DNA of 64,000 bases from Blasia pusilla (lineage: Eukaryota > Marchantiophyta > Marchantiopsida > Blasiales), in the NCBI GenBank assembly GCA_050084515.1, contig CM114273.1, forward strand, positions 6,262,001 to 6,326,000, given 5' to 3'. The number at the start of each line of letters is the position of its first letter. The stretch's first letter is position 1. A model generated the notes under the pieces. The model made no database searches. It saw only the letters and a list, made by a program, of their open reading frames with translations, and was not told the DNA's origin. This document shows, one piece after another, positions 46,970 through 57,540 of the stretch. Made by a program: the position numbers and the translations under genes.

Positions 46970-47989
46970 GCTGTCCATTTTTCCCTGATCTTTGCTGGTA
47001 GCGGACTAGGGTATGGCAATAGTAGTGTAGCGATAGTAGCGCTCAGGTGTAGCACGGAGAGTATCATTGACGGGTGAGCGATGAATGTCGGAAAATTCGG
47101 GAAGGAGAGAGTGTGTGCGTTCAAACCTTGCACCCGCCAAGGGGCTAGTTAGGGCCGGCCGATCTAGGATTAGGTTGCGGCTTACACATACGTAGTTGTC
47201 GATGGACGTAATCGGTTAGGTTTGAACGAACGTAGGGAGTTAGGGAGGCGCGCAGCATAGGAGAGCGTGTAAAGTGGGCAAAGGCATCGGGGCCGCGAAA
47301 GTAGCATCACTAGAGTCGCAAGGACCAAGAACGGGAGTGCATAGGGTGCCGTGCCAGTAAGAGGGCCAAGTTAAGAGGGTATGGGGATTAGGGTCGGACT
47401 GAAACGAGGGCGAGAGATGATGTTGGGTCGGACGGAGGCTAAGAGTTTGGGGGAAGGGATTGTAAGCGTGCGGGAAGTGTGAGGGATGGAAGGCTGGTCG
47501 CATAGGGTTACGTGCCCTGAACAGGGTTCATGCAAGCTCAAGGCCTAAAGGCATAAGGATCCGGACCCCAAAAATCCCTCGGGTAGTAGCTGGTGCTAGG
47601 TGGGTGTGGTGAGGGTAACAAGTGTAGACTCTTTTCATGTGTAGCATGTTGGTGGATATACGACGGTTGCCGAGTAGGGGTCGCTTGTATGGCGCGAGAG
47701 TGTCACTAGTTAGGTGAGTCAGTTGGGAGGCTCATGGTGAGCCCGAGTGTTGAGTGTGCGTGAGGCCGGGTATATCCTTACGGGATTATCATTAGCATCG
47801 GTAAGCTACTGAGGAGTGTGGGAGACTCTTGGTGAGTCTGAGTGCTTGAGCGGGTGAGACATGGTTGTGATCACGGCGTTCTTTCAGGGTTAGGAAGAAT
47901 GGGGTAGTGCAAGCTGTAGTAGTGGTGTGATATGGAGTGGAGTGAGATACCGATGGGTTACGATTGAGGAGGTACCTTGACATGCATCC
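46970..47989. other. Element B 5' leader
   Basis: Untranslated. It is G-rich on the plus strand, so the many minus-strand ORFs here are artefacts of composition. No clear primer-binding site. Confidence 0.4.
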
Positions 47990-48617
47990 GTGGTTGGATC
48001 AAAATCACTAGATACCGGGTCTGGTGACGAGATCGCAGACGGAGGCAGTATTACTTGGCAGGAGATGGAGGACATGGGCCATTGGGGCATGCGTTGTTTC
48101 TCAAGTGTAGTGGGCACCATTGACTTAGATGATTCTATCCAGGAATTTGACACGTGGTGTGACTTCCAAGATATACGGACTTCGACACAGTTCAACCCTT
48201 TCATGGCATGGAAGGGGTTGTTCCAGCACTTGGAGGGTCTTTTGATGGATGATTAGATGGAGTTTCAATCACTATATTCAGTAGAGATCCATGCTTAGAG
48301 AATTTATTGGGCTCCAAGGTATGTGTCCACTAGTGGTCGCGAGGCATTGTGAGAGGAGAGAGACCCACACCATCATCGTGAAGACTAGACGGAGAGGAGG
48401 GCAGTGAGATAGGCGATGTGGTAGAGACCTTTGGTGGTAGAGAGCCACCGGGGTTCAGTCCCACAGTGGAGTTCTTCCAACATTTGGGGAAGAGCTAATA
48501 GGGCATACGCACCGACAAGCTAAAGAGTCTATAGGACTTTCAGGGACGCTCGGATGAGAGTCTGAGAGAGGCATTCATACGCATGAGGAGGCTGATCATT
48601 GCTACATATGGAGTGAT
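47990..48617 (+). pseudogene. Element B Gag, N-terminal part
   Basis: VVGTIDLDDSIQEFDTWCD, FMAWKGLFQHLEG and LMDD match element A's Gag closely, followed by IYWAPRYVST. Further homology (ESLREAF, RMRRLI as decayed words near 48,550-48,600) runs right up to the CACTA insertion point. Many stops. Confidence 0.75.
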
Positions 48618-48620
48618 TGA
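48618..48620. other. CACTA target-site duplication, left
   Basis: TGA, repeated at 52,564-52,566. Gag homology resumes on the other side. Confidence 0.85.
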
Positions 48621-48639
48621 CACTAGTAGAAAAATGGTG

Positions 48640-48770
48640 GTTTTAAACCCATAGGTTGTGACTCGTGTTACTTAGAGTCATTTTAAATACTCTTAGTTAC
48701 TAAGAAACCGACATAGTGACTCAAGAATTACTCACGCTGAGGGGGAGTCACAATTAGATATTTATTTATT
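48640..48770. repeat. CACTA left subterminal repeats
   Basis: Repeated gtgact, agtcat and agtcac words within 150 bp of the left terminus mirror those at the right end and are likely transposase-binding motifs. Confidence 0.6.
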
Positions 48771-50035
48771 AACATGAAGAAATATAGGAGGTCACTTTAT
48801 ATTAATATCTAAAGATCCACGTAAACCCTTAAATGATGATATTATTTTTTCTCTCTATCCTCCACCACGAATGTCATGGAAGTTCTAATCTATGGCTAGG
48901 AGTATGTTATGGAAAAGATTAACAGTAGAGAAAATTAAGTTTATAATTTAAAAGCTAAGGAAATTAATTAAACCGTAAACCTCTACAAGGTTGTAAAACC
49001 CTAACACTACGGAGCCTGCAGTGAATTACTCTGTTGTATTGAAGCCCTCCTCTACGTCCGCGTTTCCCCCCACCCCCGCGTTTCGCTCCTCCCCCGCATC
49101 CCCACTCTCTATCTTGTTTGCAATTTGGGGTGGCCCGGCTAAAATCAAGCATTTGCAATGATCTAGAGTACATGCTGCTCTCTCTGTTGCCAAGTTGCCT
49201 TTCTACCTGAGCGTTTCTTTCTTCCTAAGCCTTTCTTGCTGAGCGCTTTAAGCCTTTTTGCCTTAGCGTTCGAATTTTCCGTGCGACCTTCCATGCCGCG
49301 GGGCCTAATCGGGATTGGCTTTCCCGCGTCGGCACATTCCTTCTCTAGAATCCGGAAGAGGAATATAGAAGAGAAAGGAGAGGGGTTTGTTTAGTTGCTG
49401 GGTGGCAGGGGCTTTGTATGGGACTCCTAGATTGTGTGTGCTTGCTCTCTTTGCGGAGGGCATACCAATCTACAACAGCCGCCCGAGTCGGAATCGATGG
49501 AACAAGTGTCCTCATTCTGTGTCCTCCACCGACTTCTCGTAGCTTGAGGACAACATACACGAGAATTTCTTCTCGTGACCTCACTCCTTAGCTCCCAATG
49601 CTTCGACCCAAACGTAAGATTGGTGCCTTCAAAATTGCGTGTCTACTATATGTGCTCTCCACATCTCAAGAAATTGCACACTTTATCTGCATCCAAAAGC
49701 ACAAGGAAATTTTAGATCTGCCATCGGGAAGGTCAGATTTGAGCCGAGTGTCGATGCCGCAGTTGCACGGCATCTTAAATTAGTCTGGCATGAGGATAAG
49801 AGGCTTGTTTGGGCCATGAGAGTGAGGAATATTAATTGCATAAAATAAACCACAGTTTGGAGAGAGGGTGGCATTGATCACTCATCGCGGAGCTCGTAAG
49901 AAGGCTACTTTTACGGATGGCTAGAGTTGAGAGTAGCTTCTTTGATGAGTCTGCCAATTTCTTCTTCTCCATCGCTCTACACTTGTCTCATTTGTCTGTG
50001 GAAGTGAATGTGAGGCAAAGGAGAGACTGACGGCT
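48771..50035. other. CACTA interior, unassigned
   Basis: Possibly further captured DNA. Open stretches near 49,600-49,850 (for example FEPSVDAAVARHLKLVWHED) look coding-like, but I recognise no family. Confidence 0.3.
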
Positions 50036-50760
50036 GTGAAACCTATCACCAAATTGATGTTGAGTCCGCCGGCAGCGGTGAGGATGGACGAGAGTAGGTA
50101 CGTGAGAGTAGAGGAAGCGGATGGGTCGAAGGTGTCCACTTTGAAGCGAGGTCAGATTGAGACAAAGATCACAAAATGGGGGGTGAGTGTAATTTCGGTG
50201 AAGTTCCTAGACTCTAGAGGTAGCTCTGGTTTACTTCCTCCGATCAGCAATCAACTCCAAGCACAGATTTCCTTGAGTTTTGATCGAGTAGACTGAGGAT
50301 TTCATTGCATGTAATTATAGCAATCCTGTTGCTGTTGTTTTTGAGGAGTCATGGGTGGCAATCTCTGTAGGGAAGGTTGAGGACATTCTACTCGGTTATG
50401 AAAGCCTTGCCTCCTACATGATAAACCCCACGCTACTCACTCGGTAGCTAGGGACAAAGTCTCAATTTTGCAAGGGGCATTTTCAAACTCTTGATAGATG
50501 TCTCGTTGTTTCTTGACATGGATTTGTATGAGTGTCGATGAGAAGTTTCAAACAGTGAGACTGTCAAATAAGTAGTAGGTGCTCAATTTGTGGAGCCAAA
50601 CGACCTGCAATATGCAAGATTGACTGACTGCTTCTACACGGTCAACGCAACATGGGAATTTTGCATACTTCGGGGACATTGTAGGGCGAGTGGCCAACCG
50701 AATTGCAGGTGCCTCATTCTCCTTGAATGACAAAGTCTACAAGCACTTTTGGTCAGCTAT
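50036..50760 (+). pseudogene. Captured aldose 1-epimerase (galactose mutarotase) fragment
   Basis: The parent enzyme interconverts alpha and beta aldoses. Three exon-like pieces appear in family order. About 50,045-50,217 reads VSTLKRGQIETKITKWGVSV, then ISVKFLDSRG, and stops at ctagag|gtagct. 50,372-50,430 follows tctgtag and reads GKVEDILLGYESLASYM. About 50,640-50,745 reads FGDIVGRVANRIAGASFSLN, the strongly conserved GR.ANRI box. The catalytic His and Glu regions that follow in the real enzyme are absent. Splice-like borders and intronic spacers suggest capture from genomic DNA. Non-functional. Confidence 0.75.
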
Positions 50761-51263
50761 GACCAGTAGGGAGTGCAATGTGGACCCTGTTATAAGGGAC
50801 CAGATCTAGAGGAAGATCTGTTCCATCTTAGCTCCTCCCCTTTGATTACTTGAAACTAATGTCCAACAGTAGCAACTATGGATTCTTGAGGATAAGGTCT
50901 GTATCTCTTAGCTACACATTGTGGAAGGACTCTTGATGCTTCTCATGGTAGTCATGCTTCTCTTTTCTTTGGACATGGAAATGTTCACCATACTCTTACA
51001 CGTGAATACTGCACTCTTATACGTGAATACTGCACTCTTATATGTATATCATAATATGCATTCATTTGCAATCATCTCCTTTTGGTTTCTGGATGGTGTT
51101 TCTATCACCCCTTCGCCTTGCTAGTTTGAAAATGTGTTGCAATACATCAAACAATAGGAGCAAAAATAGAATTGAACACATATGCTTTCTAAGGTGTTCG
51201 TGCATTGGACGTTATGGCTCTTGTTTGTAGCTGACATGTCGCTGCGCAAAAATTCTTTTTTAT

Positions 51264-51730
51264 GAAGCTCTACGTGAGGGTCTTGTAGAGAAGATGGAGA
51301 GAGGCCCCGGAGTTTGTGTGAAGGGAGAGGATTTTGGTCATTATGCTGGCTCTTACAAAGTTACAAAAGGCTTTGCACAGAAGTTTGGTGACGAGAAGCT
51401 ACTGGACACTCCATTTGCTGAAAATTCCTTCGCAAGGATTTGAATTAGTGCAACTATGAGTGGATTGTAGCGAGTCATAGAAGGCATGAACATAGGTTTC
51501 TTGTTGCTGGTCTACAACCAGATTTCCTTGGGAGGCCAGTTCATTATTCCATGTGTTATCAGAGGTTCAGGTGGTATGGGTAGACAACTTGGGGTAGAAC
51601 ACTCTCAATGGTTGGAATCCTACTGGGAGAACTTCTTTGACTACCTAAATGCCCCTATTAGATGCCTTTCGCAGGATGTACCCACTCCTTAGTCACGTGC
51701 GTTGGAGGAGCTCACGGTTTTTGCTTAGTT
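51264..51730 (+). pseudogene. Captured plastid-type pyruvate dehydrogenase E1-beta fragment
   Basis: The parent is the beta subunit of plastid pyruvate dehydrogenase E1, which makes acetyl-CoA for fatty-acid synthesis. The frame reads [70 protein letters not shown], then [20 protein letters not shown] and [12 protein letters not shown]. It then jumps straight to [19 protein letters not shown], which in the enzyme lies about 150 residues later. So there is an internal deletion of the middle, a smaller one after NQIS, and stops at ARI*, GL* and after PTP. Introns are absent across the joined part, so the source may have been spliced or intron-poor. Confidence 0.88.
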
Positions 51731-51893
51731 GAATTTATCCAAAGGCTGCTCATTCCATCATGTGTATGATGTTGCACGTTAGACAATCTGCCAACTCAAG
51801 TTGTTGCATGCTGCAAGACGACGAGCTCCAATTGTCCTCAATGGAAGACTGCATGTTGGATCAGTCGAGGATGCAACACTGTAGATTAATGGA

Positions 51894-52017
51894 GTTGAAA
51901 AATGACTTCTCCTTTGTTGAATGTAAGAGAAATAGTTGAAAAATGACTTCTCCTTTGTTGAATGTAAGAGAAATAGTTGAAAAATGACTTCTCCTTTGTT
52001 GAATGTAAGAGAAGTAG
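51894..52017 (+). repeat. 41-bp tandem repeat, 3 copies
   Basis: Units start at 51,894, 51,935 and 51,976 (gttgaaaaatgacttctcc...). The first two are identical and the third has a change near its end. It lies inside the CACTA element's right part. Confidence 0.9.
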
Positions 52018-52204
52018 TGATAAGAGGGTATGTAGGAGAAGGAAACCATCAAGTCCACTAGAGGGTACGAAGAAGTCATTTATATGTATGTAGCGGTTGT
52101 CATGGATACAAAATGGACTCTAAATCCCAATATAATGTACATATTTTTTTCAAAAATAAATCAATCTTGTCATAAATGAATGATTGGCTATAATTGTTTG
52201 TTAC

Positions 52205-52470
52205 TTTTTTGTGACATGGAGTCATTATTTATTAGTCAGAGTGGTCATTCAAAATCACTTTTTATGACTGGTCTAGTCACTCTTTATGACTAGATGAGTC
52301 ATTCTTTATGACTAGACAAGTAATTCTTTATGACTTGTCTAGTCATTTATATGACTTCATCTAGTCATAAACAATGACTATGTAAAGTCATATTTTGTGA
52401 CTATGTTGAGTATCAAAAATAAGACTCAGATATATCTACCCTCGGTTTTAGTAACAAGTGATACGACTAG
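52205..52470. repeat. CACTA right subterminal repeats
   Basis: Many direct and inverted copies of tatgactag/ctagtcat, spaced 15-30 bp apart. They are probably transposase-binding sites. Confidence 0.75.
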
Positions 52471-52566
52471 GAGTAATTTTTGTTACTATAGTTTAACTTA
52501 GTAATTACAAAGTCTCATTTTTGTGAGTTATCCAGAGGGGGGGGGGGGGATTTTGTACTAGTGTGA

Positions 52567-53955
52567 GGCGCAATCGGTCCAGTATTGGTACGGGATTCTA
52601 GACCGAGAACTACAGAGGAGAGTCCGAGATGCGGTGCTAATGCACGCAGCGAAGCCCACATTGAAGGTGGTCTTCGAGTTTTCCGAGCGTATAGAGCTCA
52701 ACATAAATGAGGAGCTGGTAGTGACTGCTGGATTTTCTCGAGAGTCGACAGGTCTAATAGCGACGATGACCCCACATGTGCCACAGCGAGCACCAGTACC
52801 ACGAGAGCGGGCCAGTGTACCCAGAGAGCAGGGCGGGTACCATGAGCCTATGAGGCAACGACCCGTACCTACATATGTTGCCCAGCAGGGACCAATGTTG
52901 TCGTGTTGGACGTGTGGAGGGGCCAATAGCCAGAGAGACTGCACACAGCATGGGAGAGGACCACGAGCGCCTTTGATTGATGAGGAGCCACAAAGGATGG
53001 CTCCACCACAATACTAGTGTGACTATTGCCACAGATATGGTCACACTAGGGATAGATGTCTTGACCTTTGTCGAGAGGCACGTCTAGAGGTAGGCCGAGG
53101 GTCTGGGGGCAGTCGTTCTTGAGGAGGTCGGGGAGTTCTTCCTGGACGTGGTGGTAGAGGACCACCATCAGCCAGAGGACATGGAGCAAGAGCACCAGAG
53201 CCGGCACTTCTCTCACGCATTGATCAGTTGGAGTAGAGTATTGCTGCCATGACGATGATGCAGCTCGGGGAAGGCACAGAGCTACGGGCAACTAGTGAGG
53301 CTCCAGCTTCTACCTCTTACCCTGACTTGGGTGAGGATCTTGCTAGTATGGGGTTTATGTGTAGTGCAACTCAGGTTGAGGTGGCTGCAATGGTGACATG
53401 GGGCAAGACACATTGAGCCATCCAGAGGTGGAGTTGAGATTGATCCAGCGGAGGAGACCGATGGGTGGCGGGCCAAGGTTCCACAGTCATTCATATTGTC
53501 CGCCGCCCATCGGTCTCCTCCGCTGGATCAATCTCAACTCCACCTCACACACCATCGATGGTGCCTCGACAACGAGTGGTGCCTAAAGGCAGGTATGTCA
53601 ACGTCGCGAGGAATTGGAGTGACAACTCCTATGTTAGCTCGAGTGGAGTCAGTGTCGACCATACTGTTGGAGGTGGCCACCAGAGTGAGCTAGACTCCGC
53701 TATTTTCCGCCAGAGTTGGCGACGTTGGGAGTTGGACCAGTTGAGGTATTTTGGGTCGCTGGCACGTTGTGTGAGTGTGGAGAGGTGACTGCTTCTAGTT
53801 CAGGGGCAATTGAGGAGGTGGTGGACTTGCCCTCAAAGCCTGTGCTCGAGACGTTCCCCATAGAGCCATGGCATACGGCGGCGGAAAAGTTGGTAGATAT
53901 GCCAGCTCGACCGGCCATAAAGCGAGCAGTGGTGACACCTAGAGTAGTGTTACTG
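52567..53955 (+). pseudogene. Element B Gag, C-terminal part with zinc knuckles
   Basis: Gag continues after the CACTA element. LKVVFEFSERIELNINEELV matches A's HVFALSEKIELNMVKERV. CWTCGGANSQRDC and CDYCHRYGHTRDRC are the two knuckles, and an RG-rich tail follows. A foldback duplication lies at 53,427-53,544. Beyond it, PARPAIKRAVVTP corresponds to A's PTRPAIHRERLT before the protease. Stops throughout. Confidence 0.75.
53427..53544. repeat. 44-bp inverted duplication in element B Gag
   Basis: 53,427-53,470 and 53,501-53,544 are reverse complements with one mismatch, with a 30-nt loop. Element A has only the first arm's equivalent (VELDPQRGKVG) followed directly by RTPSMVP. The second arm is therefore an inserted inverted copy. 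Confidence 0.85.
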
Positions 53956-53959
53956 GATA

Positions 53960-54400
53960 ATTGAGGTGGAGTATTTTGCTTGGTTAGTCCAACGGGTACA
54001 CTATACCACCCGCAACGCGTCCTACTTCATTGGGGAGCGCAACCCTTGATGTTAGGGAAGGCGGTGTGTTTAGCGTTGGGGTTACGGAAGGCCGACATTG
54101 AGCCTTGTCCCTTCTAGATACAGACCTTGATTGGGGGCATGTTACCCACGCAGCATATGACTCGACAAGAGATAGTTGTCAGAGTCGAGCCAAAGCATAC
54201 GACGCATAGTGCTTTGGTGCACACACGTGTGATTATCATACCAGCTGAGTCGTACAATGTGTTGGTGGGGAGTACAGTATTATATCCCCTAGGATTCATC
54301 CTTGACTTTTGGGAGGAGACCGTTGCTTATCGGCCAGGGTGGCGGTCAGGTGATGGTTGGATGAGTCAGTTACCCGAGCAATTTTTGGGACAAGGTGGTC
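53960..54400 (+). pseudogene. Element B aspartic protease
   Basis: CLVSPTGTLYHPQRVLL comes first, then a decayed active site (HWGA for DSGA), LGLRKADIEPCPF, and VIIIPAESYNVLVGSTVLYPLGF and AYRPGW. It is the same succession as element A's protease. Active-site Asp lost. Confidence 0.65.
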
Positions 54401-54741
54401 AATCACGAGACAAGTCTATGACCACGTTGGCAACTTTCATAGGTAGTGTTAGCTGACCAGGAGAGTTGTTGGAGGGGAATGCACATATGGAGGATGTCCT
54501 TGTAGCGGATAGTCCCACGGAGAGACAAGCCATGGTGGATATCTCTTCCCATATTGGCAAGACCTTTTCACCATTGTGGGGAACGACTCGAAAGCTACAG
54601 AGGAGTGCCGACAATCTCGTGAGGCAGGCGTGGAGTCATGCCTTTATCCCAGAGCAGCGAGATTCAGGTGGCAATGGGTAACTGACTCATCCAACCATCA
54701 CCTGACCGCCACCCTGGCCGATAAGCACTCCATTGACCCCA

Positions 54742-55951
54742 TTGGATACCACACCCGTTGTGTGGCAGTGTCGAGGGCAGGGTGTGAGGGTGTTAGATCT
54801 CTTCAAAAGGATTAGCACAAGATTGACCGCGGTATTGCAGGCGGGGATACGGGTGCATTAGAACCTTTATGTGGAGAGAGATGTGACCGCCCGACGAGTA
54901 TCATTACGTCACGTAGCAAGATTGGTCCAGAGGTATCCTGAGTTATTGCCGGTATCTACAGTATGGGGATATCACCATACACGACCCGCCGACATCTCGA
55001 TGGTGGGGGCGCAGGATCTCAATAGAGTTGGCACCATTCATGTGGTGATTGCTGGATGGCCATTCAGGGTCATTCATCAGCTGGCTGAGGGTGTGGATTG
55101 TAGGATCCGAGGTTAGGGATGTTTTGGGAGATGCTACGAGTAGTTGGACACTTGCAGGAGAGTCAGATATATTCTCCGGCGTACATTTTGGAGAGCTTGC
55201 CATTGTTGGGAGACACTTGTGCACGTGTGATGATTAGTGTGCATCAGGTGAGGTCTTGGTTGGGACCTGCTATGTTGTTAGATGCAGCGAGAGTTGGATC
55301 ACGTGCCCATCGTCCACGATTATGGTGGATGAACTTGATACCATCAGAGGTACTGAGTCGAGCATACAATGGAGTTCAGAGAGCACCACATCTCACAGTG
55401 GATGCTATTTTGGGCTCATGGCGTCAATCTCAAGTGGTGACGCGGGATGATAGACCACCGTTGGCGATGGCCATTAGGGTGAGGGAGTTGAGGGAAGCCT
55501 TACCTAGGTTGGTGAGCTTCCTAGCATCCCATGCTTTTTTTTTCAGGGAGGGCCAGGCATAATTTGGGATGAGGTGACCCGAGCATTAGAGGAGCTTACA
55601 ACGGATGAGCGCGAGTGCACCATGGGGTTTGCTAGGGATACTACGGCGGTCCCAAGTATGACTGAGGCATCCCGGAGACAGGTGTTGGGGCAAGCAATGG
55701 ACCTCAATTGTCTGACATGGATTGTGAGCCAGGGTGTGGCTGAGCAAAGATGGATGCAAGTGTCATCCATGCCGTCACATCCACGAGTTGGACCATTGCC
55801 TACAGGGTCTGTACAGGCATTGGCTGGGGGCGGGACGAGGAAAGATAGACACCCATGGACTTCCTGGGACGTCATTCGAGTGGAGAGTGTGAAGGCGGCC
55901 AGAGCACCACATGTTTATTTTTTGGATGTGGAGCATGGGATAAGAGGTTAG
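54742..55951 (+). pseudogene. Element B DNMT3-type cytosine-5 DNA methyltransferase
   Basis: Homologous to the element A enzyme across its length. A decayed motif I region (VRVLDLFKRIST) is followed by RYPELLPVSTVWGY and VVIAGWP. Here the catalytic PCQ codons are damaged by a one-base deletion (cca-ttcagg against cca-tgtcagg), which removes the Cys and shifts the frame. The next frame gives MFWEMLRVVGHL, PAYILESLPLLGD (ENV decayed to ESL), VGSRAHRPRLWWMNL, LTVDAIL and DDRPPLAMAI. A third frame gives CTMGFARDT, then SRRQVLGQAMDLNCLTWI. Dead, but it confirms that the domain is a stable part of this element family. Confidence 0.82.
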
Positions 55952-56879
55952 AGTGGAGTGACTCTTGCGGAGGTGCCTAGGGTTGCTACATAGCAACCAG
56001 AGCCGGAGGTTACGTCCTCTCTGAGTGAGGTCACGATGGAGACTTGGGAGTGTGTGATAGGTCTCAAGTTGATGGGAGGAGAGTGACGGCCAGTTCATAG
56101 GTTTCTGAGAGGGCATGTCAGTTGTTTTGCCTTCAGTATGAGAGACTTAGGTACGCTGAAGGGTCCCAGAATACGGATTGAGTTGGCTAGTGATACGCTG
56201 ATCTTTCGTTGACCCTAGAGATATTCTGATATGGAGCAAGCCTTGATTCAAAGCAAGAGTCAGGACTTGTTGGAGGCAGGACTTGTGGAGTTCTACCGTC
56301 CTATCAACCGACAGAGCAAGTCCTGCCTCCACACATCCGCCTATCCGTCCAATTGCCATACATATCCTTCTTTGCCTGCATGATTATGGCAGATGCATAC
56401 TCCCCATGTGTGGAGATTACCGTCCTATCAACCGACACACGAGGTCAGATCGGTACGCCATGCCTACTCTTGAGGAGATCTTTGATGCGGTAGGACATGC
56501 AAAGATCTTCACTACTTTAGATCTCCATGCTGGCTATCATCAACTTCCTATCAAGTTGGAGGACAAGGAGAAGACAACATTCTAGGGGATAGATTACTTC
56601 GGGAGAGATTGCTTGTATCAGTGGCGATTCTTACCATTTGGGTTGAAGAACGCGCCTGCGGAGTTTCAAAGAGTGATGGATAGGATTCTGGCTGGCTTGG
56701 AATTTGTACAATGTTACATAGATGATATTCTCATCTTTAGTTCCACAGTTGAGGAGCATGAGCGACACCTAGGGGAGGTGTTTTGGCGATTGAAGTTACA
56801 TCCAAGCAAGTGCAGATTCTTTCAGGAGCAGATTGAGTACTTGGGACACATCATATAGAGTGAGTGGATTAGGCGTTCA
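55952..56879 (+). pseudogene. Element B reverse transcriptase, with internal inversion
   Basis: FSMRDLGTLKGPRIRIELAS, YSDMEQALIQ and LLEAGLVEF come first. Then an 89-bp stretch is inverted (56,317-56,405), and the frame resumes at CGDYRPINRHTRSDRYAMPT. FTTLDLHAGYHQLPI, LYQWRFLPFGLKNAPAEFQR and the catalytic CYIDDILIFS (about 56,710-56,740) follow, then CRFFQEQIEYLGHII. A TAG after KTTF is at the same codon as in element A. Confidence 0.85.
56317..56405. other. 89-bp micro-inversion in element B RT
   Basis: Read on the minus strand it encodes EYASAI and KKDMYGN.TDRRMCG, which is the RT segment found on the plus strand in element A at about 34,250-34,325. The word accgtcctatcaaccgaca is duplicated on both sides of the inverted piece. 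Confidence 0.8.
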
Positions 56880-57540
56880 GCAGACGAAGGTAGAGGCTAT
56901 TGCGCAGATTCCACGCCCTACAGATGTGAGTCGAGTCTGAGCGTTTCTTGGACTGGTGAACTTCTATAGACGGTATGTCAAGGGTTTTAGTGCGATCGCA
57001 AAGTCTTTGACGTTGTTGACGAGAGTTGATCAGGTTTGATTGTGGGGAGATGATTAGGAGCGAGCATTTTAGGAGCTCAAGGACAAGTTGATGTCTTCAC
57101 CCATTTTACAGAGACCGGTTAAGGATCACCCATTCCAGTTACATACAGATTGGAGCATGTCGGATCGAAGAGCAGTGCTTACTTAGAGGGATGACGAGGA
57201 GAGGGAGTTTTTTGAGGCTAACGCAAGCCGATCAAACAATATTGCAGAGGCAAAGTAAAGTTCTTACGAGGGAGAGTGCTTGGCTGCAGTGTGAGCCGTG
57301 GCACATTTCAAGTACTATTTATTCGGCAATCCTTTCACACTTATCACTGATCATCATTCGTTGAGGTGGTTGATGGAGTTCGACAAGCTTACTTGAAAGC
57401 TTGCTAGATGGGCTCTATTACTACAAGAGTATGAGTTTGAGGTGATTCATAGGCCAGGTCGGCTGAAGCAAGATGCGGATGGGTTGAGTCGTCACCTATG
57501 TCCCAGTCAAAGAGACGACATAGGAGCTCGATGACACGGA
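56880..57540 (+). pseudogene. Element B RNase H
   Basis: HPFQLHTDWSMS, YEGECLAAV, HFKYYLFGNPFTLITDHH and SLRWLMEFDKL follow the RT as in element A, then LLQEYEFEVIHRPGRLKQD and ADGLSRH. Stops in several places. Confidence 0.75.

Larger units (their letters stand above)
48621..52563. mobile_element. CACTA transposon carrying host gene fragments
   Basis: The termini are CACTAGTAGAAAAATGG at the left and, as reverse complement of the right end, CACTAGTACAAAATCC. They are flanked by a 3-bp target duplication TGA (48,618-48,620 and 52,564-52,566), the class signature of En/Spm (CACTA). Subterminal tgact/agtca words crowd both ends. No transposase is recognisable. The interior holds fragments of an aldose epimerase gene and a plastid-type pyruvate dehydrogenase E1-beta gene. 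This makes it a non-autonomous, gene-capturing element. It split element B's Gag. Confidence 0.92.

Noticed and set aside
46713-47503. Several minus-strand ORFs upstream of element B Gag
   Set aside because: The plus strand is G-rich here and lacks stops on its complement. The region is the repeat X and the leader of the element, and the frames overlap without any domain.
52543-52555. Run of G near the CACTA right end
   Set aside because: Probably slippage within the transposon terminus or a sequencing homopolymer. No biological meaning assigned.
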